A stretch of DNA of 64,000 nucleotides. Origin: Adineta ricciae. Its lineage: Eukaryota; Rotifera; Eurotatoria; Adinetida; Adinetidae. Position 1 is the first letter of the stretch. Each line of letters starts with the position of its first letter. The stretch covers positions 6,458 through 70,457 of the forward strand of contig CAJNOJ010000069.1 in assembly GCA_905250025.1 (NCBI GenBank). The letters run 5' to 3'. Shown piece by piece: positions 22,703-36,000 of the stretch. Both the position numbers and the translations under genes were made by a program. The notes under the pieces are model-generated. The model was given only the letters and a program-made list of their open reading frames with translations. It had not been told where the DNA came from and made no database searches.

Positions 22703-24155
22703 TTAATAATCACATCGTCTGTAGATTAGTTGTGTCTTACGGAAGAAACGAGATTCCATTGATTGGTTCTACAAAAAATACGCAAATGTTTTCTATGCGT
22801 TTCTTCTTTTTCTAAAACAAAATATTTTTGTTTTTTTCTTTTTCTTTACTCCTACATTCTCTCCATCGATCTAACCTGTGTGTATACAAAGACAATCGAC
22901 AAAGATAAGAAATAACTAACAGTAATTGACCTTGATTTTCTCTCCTTCTATTTGACATGCATGTATGCGCATGCAATACATACTTTCAACTGAGATAATG
23001 GAGGTTATAGACATGGTATTCATGGTGCGTTGCAGAAGAAGGAGAAGTGTCTGTCTAGAACTTGCGACATGTAAATCAAGGAGTAATTAGTAGGGAAAGG
23101 AAGCTATTTCGCTGTCTATTAGCACTGCAGAGGCCATGAGGGCGTCATCACTAACAATCTAGCTGGTGATTATCATCATTATTTTCCAGCATTAGTGATG
23201 AATATGCTCTATCTCAACAAATCAGCGTTAAATGCATCGAACGAACGAAGTAGATTATGCTCGAGTTGATCGTTATAGTCTCTGACATACTACACTGATC
23301 TTGTCAGTCGAAAATCTGCCAAAGAGTATTCTTCTCATCAAGAGAGCCGTAGTCAGTATAAAATATAATAGAAAATGACGCTATACGCCTGCTAGTGAAA
23401 TTCAATAAAAAAGACTCATGAAAGCAGAACACACGTGGGTGTTAATGAAAGAAAAACAACATTTTACATCGATATGCAGCGCAACGAACAGCATAAAATG
23501 AAGTAATAAGCAAACGAATACGACTACATATATTTCACTTCAGACAGTTACGTTATACTTACTTATGAGTGAGACTTAGATAGCAATCATATGAAATTCT
23601 AAAATAAAATTCAGATGATTAGGATATCGAAACTATCTGTTTGTATTTGTTTCTATCAGCTCAGACAGCCAAGACACTCAACAAGGAGAGTTTCAGTTAT
23701 TTTTAGCGAAACCGTGTCTTGTTCTTTCATCACTGCTGATAGAAACTGTCGACGGAAAAGATGCGTTCTCATATGTATATTGAATATCTGATCTGTTCTG
23801 TATTTCTTATGTGAATGAAATGAAAAAAAAACCGAATATCTTTTTTCTCTATGTCACAACAAATAAACGAAGAAAAGGAAGAGAAAAAACTAAGATCCAC
23901 AAAATGTCCGGGACACACCGGTAAGAGACGTTATATAAAAAAAATGTGTTATCTGGTAGTCGATTGATTGCGTTTTTTTATGGACATCTTAAGTCTCATT
24001 CAGTAGTTAGAGGAGAAAGATAAAATAAAACAAATGAGTTAAAATATCAGTAGAGAGAGAGAGAGAAAGAGAAAGGATAATCAAAATAAACATCGATTTG
24101 AATACACAAGTTTCACAGATAAGAGAACAAAGGGAAGACTCTATAAGAAGCAATT
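22703..24155. other. 1.45-kb intergenic region between SNRK and the MTHFSD-like gene
   Basis: This is the promoter and 5' UTR of SNRK and the 3' end of the next minus-strand gene. It has T-rich and GA-rich low-complexity tracts (a GAGA run about 24051-24070). No gene was recognised. Confidence 0.45.
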
Positions 24156-26202
24156 TCAATTCGCCCTTTCTTGCTGGAGTTGTTGAAGACGTTTAAATTC
24201 TTTTAATACAGGTAAATTAAGCATTGTTTCATTATCAATATCATTCCAGTTAATTGCTTTTGGACATGGAAATTTATTTTGCGTATAAATTATACGTTGT
24301 GGCGTGATAACAACATTAACCGGTCTAGAATACAATTAGAAAATGAAACGAAAATGAAAAATATATTTCAATGCTCATATCACATACAAATCATGTTCAG
24401 TCATAACTGATGATGGAAGGTCATCAAGTAATTGACTTTCATGTACAGTTGTGACAACAAGTGTTGAATCATCGCATGCACCCAATTGTCGCATCATTGC
24501 ATATTCAATATCGCCATAACCTTTGCCTTTACCTGTAACAGAATATATATACATGCGATTAACGAAATGTTTTCCCTATAAGAAAGTCAGTGATGTGAAC
24601 AACAGCTTCTCTTTGAACTTTTCATGATCATACGAAGAAGAAAACTAATTAGATTTAACGAGGACTAACTAAAGCAAGTCACGCGCTGGCTAGTAGAAGA
24701 GTCAGTCTATTTTAGAAATATGTTTGGATAAGTCTCTCCGATGTCTGTTGATGATCATCATCGGATATGAATCTTCATATGTAGTTCACTTACCTAAACG
24801 AGCACCAGTAATTGGATTGACAACAACTGATGCGACGACAACAATATCAACATGAAGATTTCCTACAGCTGTTAAGTTAACGATTGTTCCGAGAGCAGCA
24901 GTACCTACGAATTGATAATTTATGAGTAGTAGGAGGGCGAGTTTTACTGTGAAAACCTACCTGATTTTGTTGCTGCACGCGATAAATCATGAACATGTAA
25001 GAATTTTGGATCGAGTTTATAGAAGAGTGCATTGTCAATAGATGGTGCTGGTGTGAGAAGTACTTTGCCTAAAAGAAAAGAGAAAAAGAGTCTGAATGAC
25101 CGAAGAATTGGCCTTTATTTTCCGTTGTTTTACCTTCAGCTAATGCAAATAAACGTAAATGCTCTTGAGCAAGACTGGGACAGATTTCAATGACACGTGC
25201 ACGTTGAAATTCTTCCAATTGAGCCAAATTTGTTGAACAATCGGGATTATTTCGAAAATTGGGAATACGACCGTGAACTAAACGATCACATTTCATTACA
25301 AAAATCCTTGAAATAAATTCGAGTCATCAAACCTGGATGAGGATATAAAATTTCATTTTTCATTTCCATTACATCCCAAACGAGCGTGCGTGCACGTGCT
25401 TTAATCATTCGTTTCGCAGCATCGCTCTCTGTTTGAACTGATGTTTCATCGATCGTGTCCTTATACGAAGTGACCCAACTTTCCACATGAGTCAATTTCG
25501 ATAAAATGCCTGGTTGTTTAAGTACACGATCAATATGTACTAATTTATGACGAATATCACGTATCGAAATCCATAAATGAACAAGATCGCGCTGAACAAA
25601 TGCTGTTGCTGGTAGATGTTCACCGCCTGGATTGCCATAAGCCAACGCCATTTCTTTCATGGTTGGATCCGACGGCGAACGAAGATAACTTAATTTGGAA
25701 TGTTGCCGTGAAAGTGGCGGATCAGGCTGATTTATGTAATTCAATTCAAGTGATGATATGTGTGGAATATATAGAGCACAAATACAGATATCCGTTTCGG
25801 GACCAAAGGCAATAAATCGACAATGACCTTTGAAATCAATCTGTACATATAAGAAGAAATAATTCGATTCGAAGTAAGATATTAACTGAATAGGTTTACT
25901 TTGTTTTCAAGATTTTCTTCGTCTTCCTTTTTCACATCGAATAGTTGTCGAAGAACAGGCGAGCCTTTGATGATTTCGCATACCGTATGAATGGAACCTG
26001 ATGGAAGAATTGGTGAACAATAAGGTGTTAAATAGAATTCTTGTGAACGAATATTTGACTTCTGATTTGTACCACTAGTCAATGGTGTCGAAGGATTCAC
26101 AGTTGGCGATGCTGGCGTTTGTGGGATAACCCGAAAGTCATATTTGAGAAGAACATGTGGGTATGATTCGAGTAAACAGACAGGTAAAACCACAACACGC
26201 AT
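24156..26202 (-). CDS. MTHFSD-like (5-formyl-THF cyclo-ligase-like) protein with unusual N-terminal region
   Basis: Seven exons give 495 aa: 25900-26202, 25333-25840, 25134-25277, 24961-25068, 24794-24904, 24388-24532, 24156-24324. The C-terminal half matches MTHFSD (methenyltetrahydrofolate synthetase domain protein): an IW-like helix before PVHGRIPNF, then LLTPAP, VDIVVVASVVV and the signature GKGYGDIEYAMM, followed by TTVHESQLLDDLP. MTHFSD proteins resemble the folate enzyme MTHFS, but their catalysis is doubtful; in vertebrates they end in an RNA-recognition motif. That RRM is missing: the protein ends VLKEFKRLQQLQQERAN. Instead about 240 extra residues precede the domain, beginning MRVVVLPVCLLESYPHVLLK, of a family I do not recognise. 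Exon phases join throughout, so a fusion is the simplest reading, though two genes are possible. Confidence 0.82.
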
Positions 26203-26749
26203 TTTGAAAGTTTAATGAATAAAGTGAAGATATTGACTTGTTCTAGAAGTAGATAAGAGAGAAATGACAAAAGAGAAACTTTTCATTTTCATAGCGTCAA
26301 AGAAAATAAATTATTGTTTATATTCGACTGTCTAACTTTTCTTTTCTCATCTTGTTCGTTAATTTTAAAAGGAAAATCTCTTTCTCACACACACTCTCTC
26401 TCTCCTCCATTTGGTTCGTCATTAACCAAAGAGCGAATTTATCGAAGATAAATATTGAAATTATGAATATTTAGAAAGAGAACACCTCATCGCACTTTAT
26501 TTTTCTTCGTCATATGCAAAGTGCATAGATGTGCTAATTCCGCTCTATGCAAAACGATTGATTGATTATATCTATATAGTACATATTTATTATTTATTCT
26601 TTTTTTGTGACATCATGCGATAGTAGCTCTAATTGATGTTTAACACTTTTCTAGATAGTAGTCTTATCAGAAAACGGCATATTAAACTTAATTTATTTAA
26701 TATCTAACAATTGGACATCCATTAAACAGGGCTTTGTCAAGAGAGAGAT
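26203..26749. promoter_or_regulatory. Divergent promoter of MTHFSD-like (-) and VAP (+)
   Basis: The two ATGs are 547 nt apart on opposite strands. A pyrimidine-rich CACACA/CTCTCTC tract lies at about 26388-26407. No clear TATA box was seen. Confidence 0.35.
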
Positions 26750-28331
26750 ATGACACTCGAACTCATTCCGAATGGTGATCTTATTTTTAAAGGTCCGTTC
26801 ACTGCGGTTTCGACAACAACGTTAAAACTATCTAACAGTGGAAATGAACGACTAGCTTATAAGATAAAAACAACTGCTCCGAAACGGTATTGTGTCAAAC
26901 CGAACAGCGGTTTTCTCGATGCCAATGCAACTGCTAACATTCAAGGTAGAAAAAAAAACGAGATGATCTTTTTCGATAGACCACATGTCTCTCGTCGTTT
27001 TAGTTATGTTACAACCACAACCAGCAGGTCAATCTGATGATCGTTCAAAACATAAATTCATGGTACAATGGGTTGCAGTTCCAAATAGTTATAGCGACGA
27101 CGTGGAGAATTTCGTATGAGAAACGTCTACTGGAGATAGGATAGAGAGGATCTGTTTTTGTTTTTGGTTTTCTAGTGGAAACAAGATTTGAAGAGTTTGA
27201 ATGTTCAGGATTCGAAGTTAAAATGTGTCTTCGCCGAAGATCAATCAGCCGCAGTCGTACCTAACGATTCAACTGATCATCGTGGCTCAGAGACAGTAAG
27301 TTATGAAGAGAATTCGCCAACTAGATTAAATATCAATCATATAAATATGATATGGCCACAAAAACAAGCTAATAAGACGGATATAATTAGTTTTTCTTTC
27401 CTTTCTGCTTTATCATTGGAAATATTAGCCTGTGCAGTTTATTCGACTGGTTTCTTTTCTCCGCTTATGATAATATGCATTTGCCTATACGATAATGAGG
27501 GGAAAAAATGACATGAGGGTTTCCTCGAGGACACATCGATTAATGAATCACTGATTGTCGAAAATCTAATCGATATGATTTCTTTTGTCTGTTTAGAATA
27601 CCACACGTACTGTAAGTAGTTTCAGTGTCGTTCTTCGTTTTTGTTTGCTGTTTATTTTGGTGATCGGTCGCAAACAAAACTGCTTGATATTTTTTTCATA
27701 ATTGCTTGCTTGACTAACCCTGCGAGTTTAGACTGATTCAGCGCATGTTGTCGACAGCCGCACCCAACAAACCGCTTCATCAGCATCGATTTCCAATCAA
27801 CGTTCATCTCCAATAACCTCACGTGCAACCAACTCTATTCAATCACAAAGTCAAGATCGACAACAGGTTCTCTTTTATACACACACACACACACAGACAG
27901 ACACGTCATATTTATTTCATACTCACTTGCTCAACCTTTTGTTTATACGATATGAGTTTCGACATAACTTTACATTTAAATCTGTGCTTTAGGACGCAAG
28001 TGATGATTTGAATAAATCACGTCCTCGACAACAAGATATCGAACGTTTGAAGAGTGAAAACGATTTATTAAAAGTACACATTGTGTTTTGATTTGTTCTT
28101 TCCGAAATCTCATCGAATGTTTAGGAAAAGCTCAAACAAGCCGAAGGTGGCCTACGGCAAAGAACAACAGGCGGCAATTCCGCAGTCGACCGATCGAAAT
28201 CCAGTCAACACCAAAATGGTCTCGTTCTATTCGGCATCGCTTTAACTGAGCAACTCGTTCTCGTGGCTTTTGTTATCGCATTATTATTTGGCTTTTCACT
28301 CGGTTATTTTTTCTTTTCATGTAGCAATTAA
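26750..28331 (+). CDS. VAP: Vesicle-associated membrane protein-associated protein (VAP)
   Basis: Seven exons give 287 aa: 26750-26945, 27004-27113, 27176-27295, 27597-27611, 27732-27866, 27993-28073, 28125-28331. VAPs are ER tail-anchored adaptors that bind FFAT motifs in lipid-transfer proteins at membrane contact sites. The N-terminal MSP domain is clear (TTLKLSNSGNERLAYKIKTT, then APKRYCVKPNSGF), including the conserved FFAT-binding stretch. A VMLQP strand and KHKFMVQW follow, then DSKLKCVF ends the domain. After a Ser/Gln-rich linker comes a short coiled coil (DIERLKSENDLLKEKLKQ) and a C-terminal membrane anchor (LVLVAFVIALLFGFSLGYFF). The 15-nt fourth exon is inferred from splice signals and phase and is the least certain part. 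AATAAA-type signals follow the stop. Confidence 0.93.
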
Positions 28332-29047
28332 AATAAACAATATATTAACACAAAAAAAAACGAACACTCATAATCTTCTGCATACGCACACGCAAAGTAA
28401 CCTTCCTTACTAATATTTTCTTTTTTGAAACGCACATGTATGAATTCTAACCTTTCTAAATAGGAAAAATAAATGTTAGACTTCTCTCGTCGTTTTCCGG
28501 TGTGTGCTACATGACAAGAACTACTTTTCTACGAAAAACAATGTGCGCGATGTCAACCTTCTACCTTTAATGTTCAACTGTTCGTTTCTTTCTCTTTGTC
28601 CAATGTAATCAATATCTTGTGCGTCTCTATGTGTAAGTCAAATGAGAATAAGTCATGCAAAAGCGAACACCAACAGCAACAAACATGTTATAAAACCATA
28701 TGTGAACAAGTTTCTCTTCTATATTTCTCAACTCCTTCCTGATTGATAATTCTTCTTTTTTGTTCTTTGTATCTTCGTACTTATCTTAGTAAGAAAGTTC
28801 TTTATATCGTTTGCAAACCAACAAATCGAATGACTCTACAGAAGGTTTCTCTAATCTCTTTATTTAAGCATTGTTGTGCTGTTTACTTCACGTTCTCTTC
28901 TTCTTCTTCTTCTTTTCTTTTCGTTTTTCTGGAAATAAGTTAACAAACTAACATACTAAACATTTTGCAGTTATTACTTTTGTTGTCTTTTGTTTGAAGA
29001 TTTTGATTTTGTTTTGAAAGAGAAAGAACTCGAAAAAAGAAAGACTT
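28332..29047. other. Intergenic region between VAP and gamma-tubulin
   Basis: A polyA signal AATAAA at 28468-28473 suits VAP. The remainder, T-rich with CTT repeats near 28901-28920, is the probable gamma-tubulin promoter and 5' UTR. Confidence 0.45.
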
Positions 29048-31506
29048 ATGCCTAGTGAAATCATCACACTACAATTGGGACAATGCGGCAACCAAAGTAA
29101 GCCGAATACTGTACAAAAATCAACCTTCACTAAACGTAGTCAACACACTCTAGAATAATCTTCGTAGAATTTTGATTCTTCTTTTTCGAACTAAACCGTA
29201 ATGTTTGCATGTAATTCTCAAGTAGAACTAAAATGACTTCGAATAGGCATGAGAAGTCCTTCGGAGTTATTTTCTAGTTTTATATGAAAGGATTGTAATT
29301 TTTAGTTGGTATGGAATTCTGGAAGCAATTATGTGCTGAACATGGAATAAGTCCAGAAGGCAAATTGGAACCGTTTGCCAAGGAGGGTTCGGATCGTAAA
29401 GATGTGTTCTTTTATCAAGTTAGTTTTCGAATGGTATCCTAAATATGAATGCATGCTGATGTATATCTTAGGCGGATGACCAACATTACATTCCACGTTC
29501 CGTTCTGCTCGATCTTGAACCTCGAGTTATCGATGGAATCCTAAAATCACCGTATAAACATTTATATAATCCGGAAAATGTTTATATTTCAAAAGATGGT
29601 GGTGGTGCTGGTATGTTGTTGATTCGAAACGAGGAATTGCATTGTTGAAATTGTTTTGCATAGGTAATAATTGGGCTCAGGGTTATCACCAAGGTGACAA
29701 ATTAACCGAAGATATATTCGATATTATCGATCGTGAAGCTGAAAACGGTGATTCCCTTGAGGTTAGTGTAAATCACTTGTTACATTGAATGATTTTGAAT
29801 GTGATTTTTCATAACTAGGGTTTTGTGCTTTGCCATTCGATTGCTGGAGGTACAGGATCAGGCATGGGTAGCAATATTCTTGAAAAACTCAATGATCGGT
29901 AAAAGAAACTTTTGTCTCGAAACAGGTTCACATCTCTGTTGTTTCACGTTCTAGTTTTCCGAAGAAATTAATCCAAACCTACTCCGTTTTTCCGATGACG
30001 AATGAAGTGGTAAGATCAAGTGCAACTAATTCCTATTCGATTCACTTTTACTAATGACATTTTGCAATCAAAGCTCTTTAACACAGCCGTTATCAGTTCT
30101 CTTAATGATGTATCAGATAGAATTCTTTGGCAAAAAAAGTACTCGCAGACAAGGTCATATTTGACATTATCTCGTAATTACAAAATGGCATAACAAATGT
30201 CGTATCGATTTTCATCTGGAGTCGATCGAGACTGACGCATAACGACAGAATTAGTTTAATTTCTCTTGATTGATTGATTGATTGAGCCTTGTTTTCACTT
30301 AGGCGGACGTCGTTGTTCAACCATACAATTCTGTTTTAACTCTCAAACGATTAACTGAAAATGCCGATTGTACTGTAAGTCAAATATTAACGAAGAGAAC
30401 TAGTAGAGATTTCTCTTTGCGAAACGAAGGTTGTTTTGGATAACACGGCGCTCAATCGCATCGCTACTGAACGTTTGAAAAAGGCAACACCGACATTAGC
30501 TGAACTCAATCAACTGGTAATTTCTTTACAAATACATTTCATTGTATCATAAAAATTGTAGGTATCGACAATCATGTCGGGCAGCACATCAACACTTCGT
30601 TATCCAGGTTATATGAATAATGACTTAATAAGTCTTATATCGTCATTGATTCCAACACCTCGTTTGCATTTTCTTATATCCGCTTATACACCATTGACAT
30701 CCGATAATACAGTAAGACGAAATTCTTCGATGAACAGAGCTTATCATTTTTCGGGACAAATGAAATAGGAGTCGGAAGTACGTAAAACGACTGTGCTTGA
30801 TGTCATGCGTCGTTTATTACAACCCAAGAATGTTATGGTGACAACTGCATCTCGTGATAAGAACATCACTCATTGTTATGTTTCAATTTTGAATATAATT
30901 CAAGGCGAAGTCGATCCGTCCGAAGTAACTTCATTGTCTTATTCTCATTACTGGCAATTACGAATTTGACGTAGGTTCATAAAAGTTTGATGCGTATTCG
31001 TGAACGTAAGTTGGCTGAATTCATTCCATGGGGCCCAGCGTCCATTCAAGTGGCTTTATCGAAAAAATCGCCATATGTCACCACACAGCACCGTGTCAGT
31101 GGGTTAATGCTCGCTAATCATACCGGTATATCATCGGTATGTAATTCCCACTTTCTTTAAATAAGTGAAGTCAATCTTGTTTGAGTAGTTATTCGATCGA
31201 ATGTGTGATCACTATGATAAACTTATCAAACGAGAAGCTTTCGTCGAAAACTTCCGACGTTTACCGATGTTTAAAGACAATCTTGATGAATTCAATGATT
31301 CACGTGAAGTAAGAAGATCCTTTGTCTAGAGTGTAAGATTGAGTATTTGAATATGCAGGTTGTACAACAACTCATGGATGAATATCGAGCAGCAACGCGA
31401 AAAGATTACATCAACTTTGGTAATACTCAAACTGCTCAGGTACGAAAGTGGATCTTTACATGAGACCTGTTACTGTAAAGTCTATTGTTTATTTCAGGGT
31501 GAATAG
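29048..31506 (+). CDS. TUBG1: Gamma-tubulin
   Basis: Fourteen exons give 456 aa (human 451): 29048-29096, 29306-29418, 29472-29610, 29664-29761, 29819-29898, 29955-30009, 30303-30374, 30430-30516, 30562-30711, 30769-30924, 30975-31136, 31189-31308, 31359-31439, 31498-31506. Gamma-tubulin nucleates microtubules from ring complexes at centrosomes and other organising centres. The start [18 protein letters not shown] is nearly invariant. The GTP-binding signature GGTGSG is present ([11 protein letters not shown]), as are the LNRIATERL helix and the [20 protein letters not shown] segment typical of gamma- rather than alpha/beta-tubulin. The last coding exon is only 9 nt (Gly-Glu-stop). The intron before exon 7 (293 nt) is the longest. 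AATAAA at 31585-31590. Confidence 0.97.
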
Positions 31507-33042
31507 TTAGCAATCGCTTCGGTGCTAATCAAAATTGTTTTAAATTTGTAGCTTGCTTCTAATGATTATTTGTGTTTATTAATGAATAAAAATAATGTTT
31601 TAATCAGTTTCAAATAATGAAGAAAACGTACGCTTTACATGTCTGTTTTGTGGGACAATGTTATAACTATTTGAGAGGATTCCAACTAGTTGGAAATATA
31701 ATTCATAAGGAGAGTATTTTATAATAACAAATTCGAAAAGGAAAACGGATTAAAAAGTAAATAGCTGCCAATATTGAAAGAATTTAGTACTCTGTAGATA
31801 ACTAGCACAGATCCAGTTTCCAATACAGTTGACCATGTTTCCGTCGACAGATCAGTACAGCTGCAACATATAATTGTCGACTCTAGTGATCCTTGCAAAT
31901 GCACTAGAACGATAAAAACTCATCCGTGGCGTTCCTTAGCTGTTATACTTACATCTAATGTTTTACTAGCTCATATTACCGTATGCATGGTTCTTTTTGG
32001 TCGTAGCAATTCCATCAAAGTAACTCCCACCAGTAGACAACACCACTCATTTTTCGACCACGCGCGCGCATACCGTCAACAGCACGAACATCATTGACAT
32101 CGAAAATAACAACCAAACCTGTAACATCAGGTGCATGAACAACAATCACTAGTCTGTTCCTGACTCATGAAAGACTAAATGATGTCGAATTGAACAGGAA
32201 AACAATGACATTGGATTATAAATAATAAATTTGAGTCTGAACACAGTTGATGAATTGTTATAAAATCGAATATGATGATGTCGATCATCCATCTCTCACT
32301 TTGCTTCGGCAGTGTACTATAAAAAGTATAAGTAAATACGAGAACTTGACACATTTAGATAAGAGAATATGGAAAGAAAACTCACTATGATGGCTAATAG
32401 ACAATTAGATTGTTTTTTTTTGCAATCCATGACGATGTAGTCACTATTCCTGCACACAAGTATCCTTTTCCTCGACTTTTATTTTGATTGGTACAATAGT
32501 ATTTGTACTGCGAGTCTGTAGATTTTTTTTCTCAACATCACAGGTTCGTAACAAAACTTGAATGTCGATAGATTCGTCTCCACGATATTCTGCATACGTA
32601 GAACATTTACTGAGTGTGAGAACAGCCAAGGGGGAATCGAGGTAACCAGCTAAGTATTTGATGAAGATCATTCGACAAGGATGATAAGACAAAATGCGCA
32701 GAACATGAAAATTTGTATTTTTCAAACATATTGTTATCGGCATGAATTAATTGCCGTTGAATATCGAACATCAGAAAGTTTAAATACGATAGATAGTAAT
32801 ATTTTATTTTGCTATGGCAAATATATGATTATATTGATAAGTGGAAAGTGAAAATTCACAAATTGGAGTAATAAGATTGATGGAGAAGAAGAAGAAGAAG
32901 ACTAATGCACATGATAGAAGAAGAAATTTAAAGTCTACATTTTCACAAAAAAACGTGGAAGTCAAATGACAAAAAATTCTCATAAGATAAATGGAAGAAA
33001 ATGATTGATCATATATACAAGTTTCCATGAGGATCAGACATC
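31507..33042. other. 1.5-kb convergent intergenic region
   Basis: This lies between the 3' ends of gamma-tubulin (+) and alpha-catenin (-). A TTTATT at 32802-32807 (AATAAA on the minus strand) could be the alpha-catenin polyA signal. A minus-strand 99-codon frame (32444-32743, starting MPITICLKNTNFHVL) is fairly coding-like but unrecognised. A GC-richer patch around 32060-32080 (CGCGCGCG) may be a gene remnant. Neither is firm. Confidence 0.4.
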
Positions 33043-36000
33043 TTAATTTTGAAATTGGCTCAGAACGTGTAAAGGTTCAAGTCGTTTTTTGGTAGCACCT
33101 TTTCTTACTCGCACATCAGAATCATTCGGGCGATCAGTTAACACCAGTGGTTTCTTTTCTGGCAAACGCATCTTCCATTGAACAATTGGCTAAACAGAAC
33201 CAATATGCGAGATAAACCATCAGTCTGATCATCATCAACATTACCTCTTTGTTTCCTGATTTGTTACGATATTTGGTGGAAGCGATATACGATGCTTTGA
33301 CCGTGAGTACAACTGCACCCATTAAGTTTTTCGCTGCTGTAATCAACGAAGTAGCGCTGTCAAGCTAAAGAAAGGAGCAAGAGAATGAAGAATGTCGAGG
33401 GTTCGATGACTTACTCCGCTAACGATAAGTTCGCCACTAATATTTTGAACATCAGCTTTCACTTTACTTGTAATATCCAATTGGTGACAATAGAGAGTGA
33501 TACCTAGAAGTAAAACCAGATACTAAACAAGATAAACAAGCGTTTCCTGTAATTACGATCGACATAAGCAGCAAGATCAGATTTTGATTGAGATTCGACA
33601 CACTGAAAAGCGAAAACAAAGGTTGATTTTCGTGTGAAATGTCATTTTACTTGTGCAGCAATATCTTTCGCTAGTTTATTCAATTTGGATCCACATTCTG
33701 AGATCATTTTCGCGGCATGGATAACATCCATTGTTGTACGTAATGGTCCACGGCCCCTGAACGACAAAGATAGCGAAGTATTACTTGCTTTGAGGAAAAC
33801 CCAAAGAGTTTTACCGGGTAAAGTCCGTCATTTCCATCATAATCATGCACATTTTTTTCGCAAGAACAATGATATCATTGCCACGATCATCCCATTTAAG
33901 AACTTCACGTTCGAAATCACGTTTTGTTCGTTTGAAGCCTTCAACTTGAAGTTCGATTTGCTCTCGTTCTTCTTTAGGTAATCGTCTCATCATGTCCTAA
34001 TCAAAGCACGCATTGATGAAACAAAACAAATGAAAAGACATTGTGTGTCATACTCGACTTGGATTGTCATTATTGCCTGGATGCATTTCCATATCAGTTT
34101 GTTGACTATCCACCGATGGCCCGTGACTTGATGCTTGAGATGGAGCGTAGATTTCATCATTAAATCCTTCTTCATCGTCACTTGGCCATTCAAGATCCTA
34201 TTCCATAATGAAATTTCATGTACAAATTTTGCATTTCTCGTTTATTTGACTCACTGGATTCATTAAGATACTATTTCGAATATCTCTTATACCATGATAG
34301 ACATTGCTGGATGCTTCGATTAATTCTTGTTCATTTATTTCGTACTAGAATGAGAAAATGTTTTCGATGAAGAAGAAAACGAATGATTTACTTTGCGATC
34401 ATCCTGTGTTGATTTCATTCGAAGAGTGTCAATTGATATTTTGATTCGTTCAGCAAAACTCGGCATGACTAAAAAGAGACATACTGTTCGAACTAACAGA
34501 AAATCGAAGAGCTCATCTCTACTTTGATCTCGAAGAACGCGAACACTTTCCAGAACAGTTTCGGTATATTCTCCAGGTTCGTATTTGTCCATTTCAGCAG
34601 CAACCACATCAATAACACGATCGGCTCGTCCACGAATCGCACCTGCAGTTCGATCGACACCTGAAATCATAAACAAATCTTCCTTAAATTTCCTCTCTAT
34701 TCAAACTCGTGTCACATACGATCTGCATTTTGTTCGACCATGGCTTGAATGCATGAGTTAATATCTTCGAGTATATGATTTTCCGAAATAGCAAGAAAAT
34801 CTTCAATGGTAGTTATTTCATCGACAGCTTCTGTAAGCAATCGCACGTGTTTTTCCCATGTTTCACGAAAGACATCCAGATTTTCTTGAGCAACTTTTGA
34901 GGTCGAACGAGCAGCAAGAATTCGTGCGGCACTCACCACCTACAATAGGCATTTCTTTGACGATTTCTTTTCTCCAAAGATTTAACAAAAAACTTACTTG
35001 TGGAGAAAGATGTTCAATGTGTTTTGCAGCTAGACGAACTAATTTGATTCCTTCAATCGAATCCGACATTGAACAAACGATATTTGCAACCTACGAGGAT
35101 AAGTATCACATTTGAACGGACATCAATCTTCTAAACATACTTCAACCAATTTAGTTGCATGTTCCATGAAGATCTGTGCTGTTTCTTCCACGAGTTGAAT
35201 ATTCCCACGTCGTGCTGCATCGATAAGGGCTACAAGTGGAACGTTTGTCGCAACAAATGTATCACTAACATGATCGACAGCAGCTTTACGAAGCTAAACA
35301 AAGAATAAAGAACATTTTAAAAAAAAATCAAAATCTTTGACTACCGGCAAGTCTTTCACGCCTGTGGGTGTAAAAAATGAACATTCAATCGATTCTAACG
35401 ATGATGGTGACGAGGATAATTCTCGGCACATTCGAATACTCGTACTTTTTTGCGTTGGACTCGGAAAAGTATCACACAGATAGACATACATTTTGACTCG
35501 TTTTATGTTTGTAAACTGATGAGAAAGACGCGTAATGAATTATTCAATCTTTGTCTATCATTGACGCATGATGATTATGATGATGATAACGATAATGACA
35601 ATATGCATATTGACATTTTAGTCTGTCTCTCCATTAACAATCAAAACGTATTGACAGATGAATCGACTACTTTCGTAGCGTTTTACCTTTTTTGTTCATT
35701 CTCTCTTACTCGCCGCAAAGATTCATTCAATAGGGTAGGTGAATATAATTGAGTATCGAACATGAAAGAATAACAATCGGTTCATAGAAATAAATTTCAT
35801 TTCTTTCCTAACTTTCTCGAGGGCGTGAACATATGGGATTGATGATGACAAAGCGAGAAAAAAAACATGTCCCATTTACCTGTTTTCGTAAATCACGAGT
35901 TTTCGTTTGCATTATCTGAATCTTTTCGTTGACATTGTCTTCCGAACTCTTCTTTTTCGACTAAAACAGATGGACCAACAATTCTAGTTGGGATGTTCCT

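Noticed and set aside
32444-32743. Minus-strand 99-codon frame in the gamma-tubulin/alpha-catenin gap
   Set aside because: Unrecognised, with no supporting exons; it may be real but I cannot support it.
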